Below are positions 39,206-46,881 of a stretch of DNA of 64,000 nt, one piece after another (the first letter of the stretch is position 1; each line of letters opens with the position of its first letter). The notes below the pieces were generated by a model, which searched no databases, had not been told where the DNA came from, and saw only the letters and a list, made by a program, of their open reading frames with translations. Source of the stretch: Chitinophaga sancti. GTDB lineage: Bacteria; Bacteroidota; Bacteroidia; Chitinophagales; Chitinophagaceae. The position numbers were made by a program, and so were the translations under genes. The stretch lies in the NCBI RefSeq assembly GCF_034424315.1, contig NZ_CP139972.1, positions 6,642,501 through 6,706,500 of the forward strand, in the 5' to 3' direction.

Positions 39206-39209
39206 ACGC

Positions 39210-39401
39210 GAAATGTATCGGTACCTGGTGCTTAATGCCTGAGTGTGTGAAGTGTCTTGATTCCTGACGCTTAATGGCTGAAAACGAGAAATGCATCAGT
39301 TCTTAGAGCTTAATGGCTTAGGGCGTGAATTGCATCGTTCCTGGCATTTAATAGCTGAGGGCTGAGGTAAATCGTTTCCTGGCACTTAATGGCTGAGAGA
39401 A
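39210..39401. repeat. Degenerate tandem repeat, five units of 37-39 bp
   Basis: Units begin at 39210, 39249, 39288, 39327 and 39364. Each has a GAAATGCATC-like start, a CCTGGCGCTTAATGGCTGA-like core and a variable GGGCGT-like end. The core CTTAATGGCTGA is the best conserved. The array fills most of the gap between the SDR gene and the minus-strand toxin-like gene. There is no continuous reading frame and no spacer/repeat alternation, so it is not coding and not CRISPR. Confidence 0.75.
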
Positions 39402-39475
39402 GTAAATGATTAATGGTGAAATTCAAGAGGGCATAGATTTTTTAGGGGTTAAAATTTCACGCATAAATAAGCTGG

Positions 39476-40153
39476 TTAAGCGGCAGTAGACCAGTTGTCA
39501 TCTTCTGATCTGGGAAGAAAGAATCCTTTGATACAGTTTGGATTGCGGACGCAAACCTGGATATGGGTTTGGTCATAGAAGCCGGAGTCTTCGTAAATGG
39601 GATTGCCTTCTATGAAGACGCAGCGGACTGTGTCAAAGGGTGTTTCTCCTATCTCTCGCAATTCTTCATGCAAATTTTCAATTACAAAACAGTCCAATGC
39701 TCTTAATATTTTATCGTTAGGATTGGATGATCCCGGAGCTGGTTTATTTTTAGGTAATGGCGTATTTGTCTTACTCAAAATGATCAATAAATTTGAATAG
39801 GAGTTTTTGACTCTATCAATATAGAATTTATCAGTGAGATCAAGACAATTACCAAGACTAAGCGCCGCGCCCAGTACAGCTGGATTATCTATTTTGTTTT
39901 TACCGGGTGGATTTTCAGCAAAGTTCATAGCCCTTGTATGATTGTTTTGCCAAAAATACATTCCTGATCCAAGCCAGTCATAACTATTACAACTGGCTTT
40001 CATCATGATCTGACCAGTAATTATTTTGTCTCTGATGGATTGATCACAGCCATGAAACCCTAATAACAGGCCCTGATCAGATGAGTAGATGATACCTGAA
40101 TTATTCATTTGCTTGCATTTATGATTTATCTCTTTTATAACCATATTTAGCAT
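39476..40153 (-). CDS. ADP-ribosyltransferase-like (PARP/ART-fold) putative toxin
   Basis: 225 residues from the first ATG; later starts at 40144 and 40108 are possible, and 40108 lies just past the stop of the upstream small gene. The segment LGFHGCD (H34), SYDWLGSGMYFW (Y58/Y66) and RAMNFAE matches the first two blocks of ART/PARP-like domains, where His and Tyr hold NAD. A C-terminal block (QTHIQVCVRNPNCIKGFF) may supply the third catalytic position. The family is broadly distributed and not, to my knowledge, well characterised. Overlap or near-overlap with the small upstream gene suggests a two-gene toxin-antitoxin-like unit. Confidence 0.6.
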   Translation of the reverse strand: MLNMVIKEINHKCKQMNNSGIIYSSDQGLLLGFHGCDQSIRDKIITGQIMMKASCNSYDWLGSGMYFWQNNHTRAMNFAENPPGKNKIDNPAVLGAALSLGNCLDLTDKFYIDRVKNSYSNLLIILSKTNTPLPKNKPAPGSSNPNDKILRALDCFVIENLHEELREIGETPFDTVRCVFIEGNPIYEDSGFYDQTHIQVCVRNPNCIKGFFLPRSEDDNWSTAA

Positions 40154-40313
40154 CTGCTATTCTCCAATGCTCTTCTGTCATCTGGCTGAAAAGCTCATCC
40201 AAACCAAACTTCTCCCTTAAATGCTTCCTGTATTCCGGATCATTAATGATACGCTCACGCTGATCCTGCAGGATTTTGATATGTCTTTTGTATTCTGCAT
40301 AACCTCCATACAT
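40119..40313 (-). CDS. Small charged protein upstream of the ART-like gene (possible antitoxin)
   Basis: 64 residues, highly charged and predicted all-helical (KRHIKILQDQRERIINDPEYR; KFGLDELFSQM). No domain is recognised. Its 3' end overlaps the longest version of the ART-like frame by 35 nt, the typical spacing of toxin-antitoxin pairs, and it is transcribed first. It may be an antitoxin, a substrate adaptor or an unrelated small protein. Confidence 0.5.
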   Translation of the reverse strand: MYGGYAEYKRHIKILQDQRERIINDPEYRKHLREKFGLDELFSQMTEEHWRIADAKYGYKRDKS

Positions 40314-40443
40314 ACACGATAGTTTTTAAACGTTAAAAAATAAACACTTTACTCTCCAAATTTAACCAATTTTAAAATAGAAAAACAAATAAAACCAGCC
40401 ACCGTACTGCATCTTATCATCCTGATCTTCTCATGGTCAAAAC

Positions 40444-40468
40444 AAAAAAAGCCCGTCCAAAGACGGGC
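40444..40468 (-). terminator. Intrinsic terminator after the TROVE gene
   Basis: On the minus strand a 7-bp GC-rich stem (GCCCGTC/GACGGGC, 4-nt loop) is followed by seven T. It lies 113 bp after the TROVE stop and separates it from the toxin-like pair. Confidence 0.85.
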
Positions 40469-40580
40469 CTTTAGTAAGCCAGGGGCAACAAGCATAAGGG
40501 TATATTTTTTTACATTTACAGTGTAGAAGTAACCCATTATAACGACACCCTCACTTCACTATTTTCAACAATCAAACTAT

Positions 40581-42110
40581 CTAAAATGTCAGAGCCTTTA
40601 TATGCTCCACCGCATCCTCACCCTTCTCCATAGCCGCCAAAATCTCAAACACTTTATCACTCCATCCGGCTATCAAATAAACACCATCCCCCCTTACATC
40701 CACCGGTGTAGTACCATTCCCTGCCAAATCAAACAAATACAATTTCGCATGTGGTACCATACTTCTATACCGCTTCCATAAATCCTCCATAGCACTCTTA
40801 TCGCGCTGATGACCCGCATTACTATTCCACATCTGGCAATCTGTAAACATCATCACCTTATCGGTCACCTGTCCACTCCTGATCAGATCTGCCAATACCA
40901 GGTGTCCATTCGTACTATAGCCCACCTCACCTTCTCTCTGGTAAAACGCATCCACATTCTCCAGTATATTCTTCTTAGGAAATTTAACCACTTTCCACTT
41001 GTCACCAAACATACCTGTCACCACATTTTCACACTTATGTTTCAGCAACATCCCCAGCAGCAATCCAATATCATAGTATTTTACAACACTACGTGCAGAC
41101 ACTGCCTTCTGCATAGACCCTGATACATCACAGGCTATTACCACCCGTGTATCACTATCAAATCCCTGCAGGTGCTGTACTGATATCTGAATCGCTGTCT
41201 CCAGCGCTTCCAGCACATCTTTGGTCCGCTTATGCTTTACCTGCTTCAGTTCACGATAAGCCGACAGGAACCGGAAAGGCAATTGCTTTGACTGCAACAC
41301 TGCCTTTTCATCAGCCAGTTGCGCACATACCTTATCGATGATCCGCTTGTCCACTTCCGCCTGCAGGATATTACGCAGGTTACGGATCAGCGCCATATAG
41401 CCCAGTGTATTGGATTCGACCAGCTGTTCCCACGCATAGCGAAAGGCCTTTTGCCTCTCGCCCGCGTCGGAGTACTTTACCTGACCGGTAGCTGTCAGGG
41501 TCGTTTCCCAGGTATAGGGTACCTGTAGTTCATCCTGCGCAATTTTATCGAACAGTATCTGCTGGTCGTCATCCTTTGGTTTTGGATGTACAATAAACAG
41601 GGCATCTTTCAATGTTACTGCCGCTGCGCGGTTATATTTTGCAAACTGGTATTCATCGAACTTGTTAAAAGCCAATGACAGTCCTTTTTGAATCTGCTTA
41701 CTCAGGCGATTTAATTTCTTCGTCTGGTTCCGATGGTTAGACAAGGCATAGAATGCCAGCAGCTCAGTAATTTCATCTGCACGCTGTACAACCCTGTTCA
41801 CCATATTGCTCACCAGTCCATTACCAGTATGGATCTTCGCCAATTCTACCGCCAGCACCAATGGAATGCTACGCAGGTACATTTTCTCCCGGGTATACAC
41901 CGCCAGTCGTGCTACGAATTGTGGATCATTCTTTTTGATCAGCTCACGGATCCGTACCAGGCGCTCTGCACTCCCTTCATAAAACTGGTCATGTAAAGAA
42001 GCTGTAACTACAGCACTATACAATTCCAGCTCGGGTGTCAGGGTATAAGCCTTTGCACCTTCGTAGTTTACAGTGGCGGATACGTCCTTCTTAGATGTAT
42101 TGAATCTCAT
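40581..42110 (-). CDS. rsr: TROVE domain protein, Ro60 orthologue (Rsr-like RNA-binding ring)
   Basis: 509 residues, the usual Ro60/Rsr length. The HEAT-repeat TROVE ring occupies residues ~15-310 (FVARLAVYTREKMYLRSIPLVLAVELA; MALIRNLRNIL at 239-249). A von Willebrand A domain follows, with an intact MIDAS motif D328-V-S-G-S-M and a second acidic metal site (MFTDCQMW). Bacterial Ro60 proteins bind Y RNAs and misfolded RNAs and can direct a 3' exonuclease to structured RNA, often under stress. No rtcB/rtcA partner and no Y RNA I can recognise lies in the flanking gaps. The gene has its own terminator. Confidence 0.9.
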   Translation of the reverse strand: MRFNTSKKDVSATVNYEGAKAYTLTPELELYSAVVTASLHDQFYEGSAERLVRIRELIKKNDPQFVARLAVYTREKMYLRSIPLVLAVELAKIHTGNGLVSNMVNRVVQRADEITELLAFYALSNHRNQTKKLNRLSKQIQKGLSLAFNKFDEYQFAKYNRAAAVTLKDALFIVHPKPKDDDQQILFDKIAQDELQVPYTWETTLTATGQVKYSDAGERQKAFRYAWEQLVESNTLGYMALIRNLRNILQAEVDKRIIDKVCAQLADEKAVLQSKQLPFRFLSAYRELKQVKHKRTKDVLEALETAIQISVQHLQGFDSDTRVVIACDVSGSMQKAVSARSVVKYYDIGLLLGMLLKHKCENVVTGMFGDKWKVVKFPKKNILENVDAFYQREGEVGYSTNGHLVLADLIRSGQVTDKVMMFTDCQMWNSNAGHQRDKSAMEDLWKRYRSMVPHAKLYLFDLAGNGTTPVDVRGDGVYLIAGWSDKVFEILAAMEKGEDAVEHIKALTF

Positions 42111-42156
42111 GTCCGTTTTTTTCGTTTGTGATTAACAATACAAAGATTGGACGCAT

Positions 42157-42177
42157 GTGCGCAGTTTTTTTGCGCAC
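42157..42177. promoter_or_regulatory. Hairpin-forming palindrome upstream of the TROVE gene
   Basis: GTGCGCA and TGCGCAC, perfect 7-bp arms with a 7-base T tract between them, 47 bp before the TROVE start. It could be an operator or a 5'-leader hairpin; the loop is A-rich in the TROVE transcript. Confidence 0.4.
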
Positions 42178-42240
42178 TTAATTCTTTCTGAAAAAAATAG
42201 TTTCTCCGGTTGAATGACAGCGCTTCCCCGGGTGTGGGCG

Positions 42241-43056
42241 TTAGTTTAATTTATAGGCGACAATTGTATTCTTAAAAAAGGTAGGTACATATAATGTCTT
42301 AGTTGCCGCATTATACCATATATCAGCAGTATTACTTTTTTGCCCGCGCGTATCCAGCAATACCTCTTTGGAGCCATCGGCCTTTACATAATAGATAATC
42401 CCCTGCCAGCAGCTGACCACAAATTCATTTTCTTTTACCTGCACAATCCCGTCAGTGCCGCTTTCCATCCCTTCTGCAATAATTGACTTATTTTTCTGCG
42501 CATCAATTTTCTGCAATTTCCCATTGGTCAGTGCATATAATGAAGTGCCAACTGCCAGTACACCATTGGCATTATCCATGTCTTCCAGGTAAACGGATGG
42601 CACCCCGTTTTCAATCCTATGAATTTTATTGGCCCTGGAATCACTTACATACACAATGCCTTTGGCATCTACCGTAATATCATTCAGCATCTTTGCGCCT
42701 TCAATAGGAATTCTGCGCACAATGCTGCCGGTCTTTACATCAATCACCGCTACATCGGTCAGTTCCGCCGCATACAGCATTCCCTTATATAAACCCATCC
42801 CTTTGTTGGCATTCAGCCCTTTCACCCATTCCCGCGTAATGATTTTACCATCCAGGTCTACCTTACTGATAAAACCGGTGTTGGCTTCCTTGCCGCCAAT
42901 ATTGGAAACGTATAAAAACTTTCCGTCCGCAGCAAGCAGTGCAGATTCAGGCGTAGTAAGCAATGTATCCGTCTGCCATAACTTTTCCAGCGAATGCTGG
43001 GCAAACAATGAAACATGCGTAAGGATCAGTGCAATCGCAATAAAGCTTGTTTTCAT
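42241..43056 (-). CDS. Secreted SMP-30/gluconolactonase-like beta-propeller protein
   Basis: Start set at MKTSFIAIALILTHVSLFA-Q (271 residues), which gives a clean signal peptide; six further codons upstream are open. Repeated propeller segments (PESALLAADGKFLYVSNIGG; DITVDAKGIVYVSDSRANKIHRI; VQVKENEFVVSCWQGIIYYV) match the SMP-30/strictosidine-synthase-like six-bladed fold. Members hydrolyse lactones or have no known activity; the metal ligands cannot be assigned with confidence. It lies upstream of TROVE on the same strand but 130 bp away, so cotranscription is uncertain. Confidence 0.72.
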   Translation of the reverse strand: MKTSFIAIALILTHVSLFAQHSLEKLWQTDTLLTTPESALLAADGKFLYVSNIGGKEANTGFISKVDLDGKIITREWVKGLNANKGMGLYKGMLYAAELTDVAVIDVKTGSIVRRIPIEGAKMLNDITVDAKGIVYVSDSRANKIHRIENGVPSVYLEDMDNANGVLAVGTSLYALTNGKLQKIDAQKNKSIIAEGMESGTDGIVQVKENEFVVSCWQGIIYYVKADGSKEVLLDTRGQKSNTADIWYNAATKTLYVPTFFKNTIVAYKLN

Positions 43057-43145
43057 AAATGTGTATTTTATCAACGTGGCCTAATTTGTAAAACGGGTTG
43101 TTAACTAATATAAGAACAAAAAGAGAAAGCCTGCAAATATTATAC

Positions 43146-43158
43146 GTAAACTGTTTAC
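43146..43158. promoter_or_regulatory. Palindrome GTAAAC-T-GTTTAC upstream of the YiiX-like gene
   Basis: Perfect 6-bp arms around one base, 18 bp before the start codon, next to a near match to the -7 element (TACCTTGT). Possible operator over the promoter. Confidence 0.35.
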
Positions 43159-43176
43159 CTTGTATCTTCAATAACT

Positions 43177-43806
43177 ATGAAAAAAGGAATACTCATTATT
43201 ACCTTCTTAATTTTTGCCTTGCTGATTGGTGTAAATGCCAGGAAGCGATTTGTAAATCCCCCTGAGATCCACAGTGGAGACCTGATCTTTCAGACTTCAA
43301 CATCTGCACAGAGTAAAGCAATTCAATTAGCTACAAAATCCAGGTACTCACATTGCGGGATCATCTATAAAGAAGGAAATAAATTTTATGTATTTGAAGC
43401 CGTGCAACCTGTAAAGCGGACCCCGCTGGATAAGTGGATTGCCCGGGGGAAAGGTGGCCACTATGTAATAAAACGACTGAAGCATGCAGATAAAGTACTC
43501 TCTGCCGATGTATTGAAAAAAATGAAACAGGTGGGAGAGATCTTCACCGGCAAAAATTATGACCTCACTTTTGAATGGAGTGATGATCGGATCTATTGCT
43601 CGGAACTCATCTGGAAAGTATACCAGCGATCTACAGGAATCGAAATCGGGAAACTACAAAAACTGAGTGACTTCGATCTGACCAGCGATATTGTAAAAGC
43701 AAAAATGAAAGAACGATACGGAAATAATATCCCTAAAAACGAAATCGTGATTTCTCCACAAGCAATATTTGAAAGTGAACAGTTAGCAACTATTATTGAC
43801 TTGTGA
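43177..43806 (+). CDS. YiiX/YebB-like permuted NlpC/P60 hydrolase
   Basis: 209 residues with a signal peptide or N-terminal anchor (IITFLIFALLIGVNA). The circularly permuted papain-like fold is shown by HSGDLIFQTS, the His in SRYSHCGIIY (about residue 60) and the catalytic Cys in RIYCSELIWKVYQ (about 149). Members act on peptidoglycan peptides or lipid-linked amides. The order His then Cys is diagnostic of permuted NlpC/P60 enzymes. Followed 19 bp later by a small unknown gene that may share the transcript. Confidence 0.85.
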   Translation: MKKGILIITFLIFALLIGVNARKRFVNPPEIHSGDLIFQTSTSAQSKAIQLATKSRYSHCGIIYKEGNKFYVFEAVQPVKRTPLDKWIARGKGGHYVIKRLKHADKVLSADVLKKMKQVGEIFTGKNYDLTFEWSDDRIYCSELIWKVYQRSTGIEIGKLQKLSDFDLTSDIVKAKMKERYGNNIPKNEIVISPQAIFESEQLATIIDL

Positions 43807-43825
43807 TATTGTATAAAACTACATA

Positions 43826-44143
43826 ATGGGCAAAAGAACTTACTCGAAAGCAACCAAAGCAACCCTCAATGATTTAAAATCCGATTCGCGGGCATACCGC
43901 TATGAAGAGGATGGTAACAAATATGGCTTACTCATCCTTTATCGGGGAGAAACCCTCTTTTACCAGGAAAATGACCGTGCCCTGCTGTGTGGAATAGCCG
44001 CAAGATTCGCCTTCATCAATCCTGAAACCATTGCTCATTGGGATGACAATACCGTTATCAACACCGAAGAACGCGCTACCATCCTGGAAAAAATCATCAC
44101 CCTCTACAAAAAGGCTTATAAGGATGATCTGCAAGTTTTTTAA
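43826..44143 (+). CDS. Conserved small protein of unknown function
   Basis: 105 residues, no signal peptide, charged and probably globular (GLLILYRGETLFYQENDRALLCGIAARF; ATILEKIITLYKKAYKD). No family is recognised. It begins 19 bp after the YiiX-like gene and is likely cotranscribed with it. Coding potential is supported by balanced codon use like its neighbours and by good spacing. Confidence 0.6.
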   Translation: MGKRTYSKATKATLNDLKSDSRAYRYEEDGNKYGLLILYRGETLFYQENDRALLCGIAARFAFINPETIAHWDDNTVINTEERATILEKIITLYKKAYKDDLQVF

Positions 44144-44150
44144 AGAAAAA

Positions 44151-44197
44151 CTTGTGTAGTTAAATAGCTACGCATATATTTGTAGTCAAATAGCTAC
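44151..44197 (+). promoter_or_regulatory. Promoter with twin operator repeats for doxX
   Basis: CTTG (44151-44154) and TATATTTG (44175-44182) are 20 bp apart, matching the Bacteroidota -33/-7 elements. A 17-bp partly palindromic repeat (TGTAGTTAAATAGCTAC, 44155-44171; TGTAGTCAAATAGCTAC, 44181-44197) occurs twice, one copy between the promoter elements and one over the start site. This is the layout of a repressed promoter. The likely transcript begins only ~12 nt before the ATG. Confidence 0.7.
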
Positions 44198-44200
44198 ACA

Positions 44201-44569
44201 ATGACAAAAAGAAATAACATCATTTATTGGACAGCCACCATCATCCTGGCCTTATTCATGTTTGTAGGGGGATTAGCACAGATTTTTAAGCAAAAAGACA
44301 ATGTAGACGGGATTATCCACCTGGGATATCCACTTTATTTTATGACGATACTGGGTGTGTGGAAGGTACTGGGCGTCATCACCATTCTCCTTCCCCGTTT
44401 CCCGCTGGTAAAAGAATGGGCCTATGCTGGTTTCTTCTTTGCCATGACAGGAGCTGTGATTTCCCACATTGCAGCAGGCGATCCATTTGCGCATTTCATT
44501 GCGCCCCTGGTTTTTGCCATCCTGACTGTCGTATCCTGGTATTTCAGACCAGCAGGCAGGAGGCTATAA
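44201..44569 (+). CDS. DoxX-like membrane protein
   Basis: 122 residues with four hydrophobic helices (IIYWTATIILALFMFVGG; MTILGVWKVLGVITILLP; AYAGFFFAMTGAVISHI; PLVFAILTVVSWYF). The short DoxX-like family is associated with quinone or thiol redox metabolism and is often under ArsR or TetR control. The strong twin-repeat operator fits a dedicated repressor; the ArsR gene at 37.2 kb is one candidate. It is convergent with the TPR-like gene, the two stops being 1 bp apart. Confidence 0.82.
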   Translation: MTKRNNIIYWTATIILALFMFVGGLAQIFKQKDNVDGIIHLGYPLYFMTILGVWKVLGVITILLPRFPLVKEWAYAGFFFAMTGAVISHIAAGDPFAHFIAPLVFAILTVVSWYFRPAGRRL

Positions 44570-44570
44570 C

Positions 44571-45917
44571 TTACTGCAGCTGATCCCATACTTCCCTGAA
44601 ATCCTCATCTCTCAGTGCTTCAGCCAGGTCATAAGCAGTGTAGCCGGTGGAGTGTATCGCTTCTTTGCATTGCAGTAGGATGTTCACACATTTTTCTTTA
44701 TCGCCTGATTTTATTGCCAGCCTTGCCATGGACAGGTAGGGATGTGCATAGTAATTTTGGCCCAGCATTGCAGCGCGTTGCAGTTTTTCTTCTGCAAGGG
44801 CGTTGATGGATGGGGATTTGAAATCGTATGCCAGTTCGGTGTATTTTAACAGGAAATCGCCCCAGTAAAGGTTTAGCTGGAAGTCTTCTTCATGTTGGCA
44901 GACCTGTGAGAAAAGCTGTAACCCGTGTTCAAAGGTATTGATCACCTTTTCATAGGCGCCTTGCTCGTGATAGATCTGCGCAATATCAAGCAGTGAATTG
45001 GTGGCATAAACGGGAAAGGTCCAGGCAGCTGGCTGTTGTTCATGCCCTTTGGTGAAGAACTCTACCGAAATCCAGTAATAAGCCAGTTTCAGGTCATTTT
45101 CCTGCAGTCTCCGGGCGGTGTCGGCAAATGCCTTGCCCAGTCGGTTCAGCAGTTCAGGATCTTCTGTATGATAACTTTCCAGGGGCTGCAGCAGGGAGGC
45201 TGCCAGGTCCACCATTTGTGCCTTGTATGCAGCATCAATTTCAGGGGAGTCATGGAAAAGGATATAGTGATAAGTCTCGGCCCAGTCCAGGTAAACGAGT
45301 GGCTTTTTCTCCGCCAGCAGGTACATGGCTCCTTCAAATTCACGCAATAGGCGCAGGTGCCAGTAGTTGTTCTGTGCAAAGGGGAGGGAGCGTATCCTGA
45401 AGCATAGATGGATCAGTGCCCTAATGAAGGTAGCGTCGTTCAGCACCGGCCTGAAATAATAGAGCAATTCAGTGAAGTTCTCCGTGGTGAATTGTTGGGT
45501 AATGACCATTTTATCTGTCAGTGCCCTCACCATACACATTTGTATATCAGTGGTTTGCGGAGCCAGGTAGTAAATATGAATGGCTTCCTGGATGTATCGT
45601 AGCTTATCCTCGTATGCTTCCGCCCTTTCTGCCAGGTTTTGGTAACAATAGCCTTTTTCCTGGTGGTATTGCTGGTCAGGGAAGAAACGCTGGATGGAGT
45701 CGATGATACCAAGCAGGTAAAAGACAAAGTCTTCCGGGTTGCTTACTTTGTCGCAATCAAGGTCATACACGCCATATGAATAGATCATATCATAGGCACC
45801 AATAATTTCTTCCTTATATTCTTCCAGTTCTTTTGATGAAAGGCCTTCTACCAGTTTGTCCATTTCTTCTACATCATATCTTTCTGCCAGTTCTTTCAGC
45901 TGAGGGATGATATTCAT
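44571..45917 (-). CDS. TPR-like helical-repeat protein of unknown function
   Basis: 448 residues, no signal peptide, almost entirely helical. Tetratricopeptide-like spacing is visible (LLDIAQIYHEQGAYEKVINTFEHGLQLF; HPYLSMARLAIKSGDKEKCVNILLQ), and the acidic first 60 residues resemble no known domain. Probably a cytoplasmic scaffold or adaptor. It is monocistronic, and a MITE-like element lies 37 bp upstream of the start, inside its promoter region. Confidence 0.7.
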   Translation of the reverse strand: MNIIPQLKELAERYDVEEMDKLVEGLSSKELEEYKEEIIGAYDMIYSYGVYDLDCDKVSNPEDFVFYLLGIIDSIQRFFPDQQYHQEKGYCYQNLAERAEAYEDKLRYIQEAIHIYYLAPQTTDIQMCMVRALTDKMVITQQFTTENFTELLYYFRPVLNDATFIRALIHLCFRIRSLPFAQNNYWHLRLLREFEGAMYLLAEKKPLVYLDWAETYHYILFHDSPEIDAAYKAQMVDLAASLLQPLESYHTEDPELLNRLGKAFADTARRLQENDLKLAYYWISVEFFTKGHEQQPAAWTFPVYATNSLLDIAQIYHEQGAYEKVINTFEHGLQLFSQVCQHEEDFQLNLYWGDFLLKYTELAYDFKSPSINALAEEKLQRAAMLGQNYYAHPYLSMARLAIKSGDKEKCVNILLQCKEAIHSTGYTAYDLAEALRDEDFREVWDQLQ

Positions 45918-45954
45918 CTGATAAAAATAATCAAACAGAATTATTTTACCAGAC

Positions 45955-46114
45955 TATAGTGAGGCGATAGGCTAATAAGCCAACTTTAACTACATTTTAA
46001 ATGCACAAAAGGGTCGTGATAAGGTCACTTCAATATCAAATCGATATAAAGGTGTGCATAGAATGTACTTATAATGAAATATTTGTGCATAGTTGGCTTA
46101 AGCGCCTCACTATA
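45955..46114. mobile_element. 160-bp MITE-like element with nested inverted repeats
   Basis: Perfect 12-bp terminal inverted repeats (TATAGTGAGGCG, 45955-45966; CGCCTCACTATA, 46103-46114). A second perfect 10-bp pair (45976-45985 with 46091-46100) and a third 9-bp pair (46001-46009 with 46082-46090) are nested inside. The ends read TA-TAGTGAGGCG...CGCCTCACTA-TA, consistent with a TA target duplication as made by IS630/Tc1-mariner transposases. It has no coding capacity. Confidence 0.75.
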
Positions 46115-46161
46115 TCCCGGAAGAAAGTGTTAAATTGAGTATAACCCCAAAATTGTTTGTT

Positions 46162-46701
46162 ATGGCTATTGTAAAGGATAATGTTCTTCTAAGCCTGGTG
46201 CGTGGTACACTGGGTAATCAACTCACAATTTATGAAAGGAACGGCCAGATAATAATGGCAAAGAAGCGCGGTCCTTCCACGAAAAAACCAACTCAAAAGC
46301 AGCTGGAGGCCCGGTATCGAATGCAGGTAGCGGCAGCTTATGCAAAGCAAATGCTGAAGGATCCGGAGCTGAAGGCTTATTATAAGTCGAAAGCGGGAGT
46401 GGGGCAGAATGCGTGGAATATGGCGATAAAGGATGCTTATAATTCCCCGGAGGTGCAGGGTATTCGATTTGAAGATACTACGGTAGTGGTGCATGCGAAG
46501 GATGAATTCAGGATAGCGGAGGTGGAAGTGCAGGTGCTTGATGCGGCAGGTGTGCTGCTGGAAAGGGGGAAGGCGGTGTTGGGGAGGAATGGGGTGGATT
46601 GGTATTATAGAGTGGCAGTCTTGCCGCCTGGAGGGCTGGTAAGGGTGGTAGCGGTGGATTTGCCGGGGAATGAAACGGTGAGGGAGGTACGATTGGAATA
46701 G
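46162..46701 (+). CDS. Uncharacterised Bacteroidota protein
   Basis: Start set at ATG 46162 (MAIVKDNVLLSLVRGTLGN); nine upstream codons are open. 179 residues. The N-terminal LVRGTLGNQLTIYERNGQIIMAKKRG block with TQKQLEARYRMQVAAAYAK is a pattern seen in a Bacteroidota hypothetical family, often found next to mobile DNA or in tandem paralogues. The C-terminal half is a predicted beta sandwich (FRIAEVEVQVLDAAGVLLERGKA). No function is known. It begins 48 bp after the MITE-like element. Confidence 0.6.
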   Translation: MAIVKDNVLLSLVRGTLGNQLTIYERNGQIIMAKKRGPSTKKPTQKQLEARYRMQVAAAYAKQMLKDPELKAYYKSKAGVGQNAWNMAIKDAYNSPEVQGIRFEDTTVVVHAKDEFRIAEVEVQVLDAAGVLLERGKAVLGRNGVDWYYRVAVLPPGGLVRVVAVDLPGNETVREVRLE

Positions 46702-46846
46702 AATTGATGTATTATCTTGTCATTGTTGATTGGGTGGGTTTATTGATTGGTAGCATGGAGATTTAATAGGGTATAGTCTCAATTCAAAATCTACAGCCCA
46801 TGTAGTCGAGATCAGCCATCCATTAAAAATAGTTCATATAGCAAAC

Positions 46847-46881
46847 AACTAACAGAAAGGCGTCCGGCCTTTCTGTTAGTT
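46847..46881. terminator. 15-bp perfect hairpin abutting the subtilase stop
   Basis: Arms 46847-46861 and 46867-46881 with a 5-nt loop (GTCCG); on the minus strand it is followed by TTGTTTG. It ends the AAA/subtilase transcript and may also stop transcripts from the plus-strand gene. Confidence 0.75.

Noticed and set aside
39210..39401. Could the repeated units be a CRISPR array?
   Set aside because: The units are contiguous and degenerate, with no unique spacers between identical repeats, and there are no cas genes in the window.
40349..40537. 62-codon minus-strand frame downstream of TROVE
   Set aside because: It spans the TROVE terminator and lacks coding features.
42111..42240. Possible Y RNA next to the Ro60 gene
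   Set aside because: I could not find a stem with the conserved Ro-binding bulge or tRNA-like arms; only a short palindrome is present.
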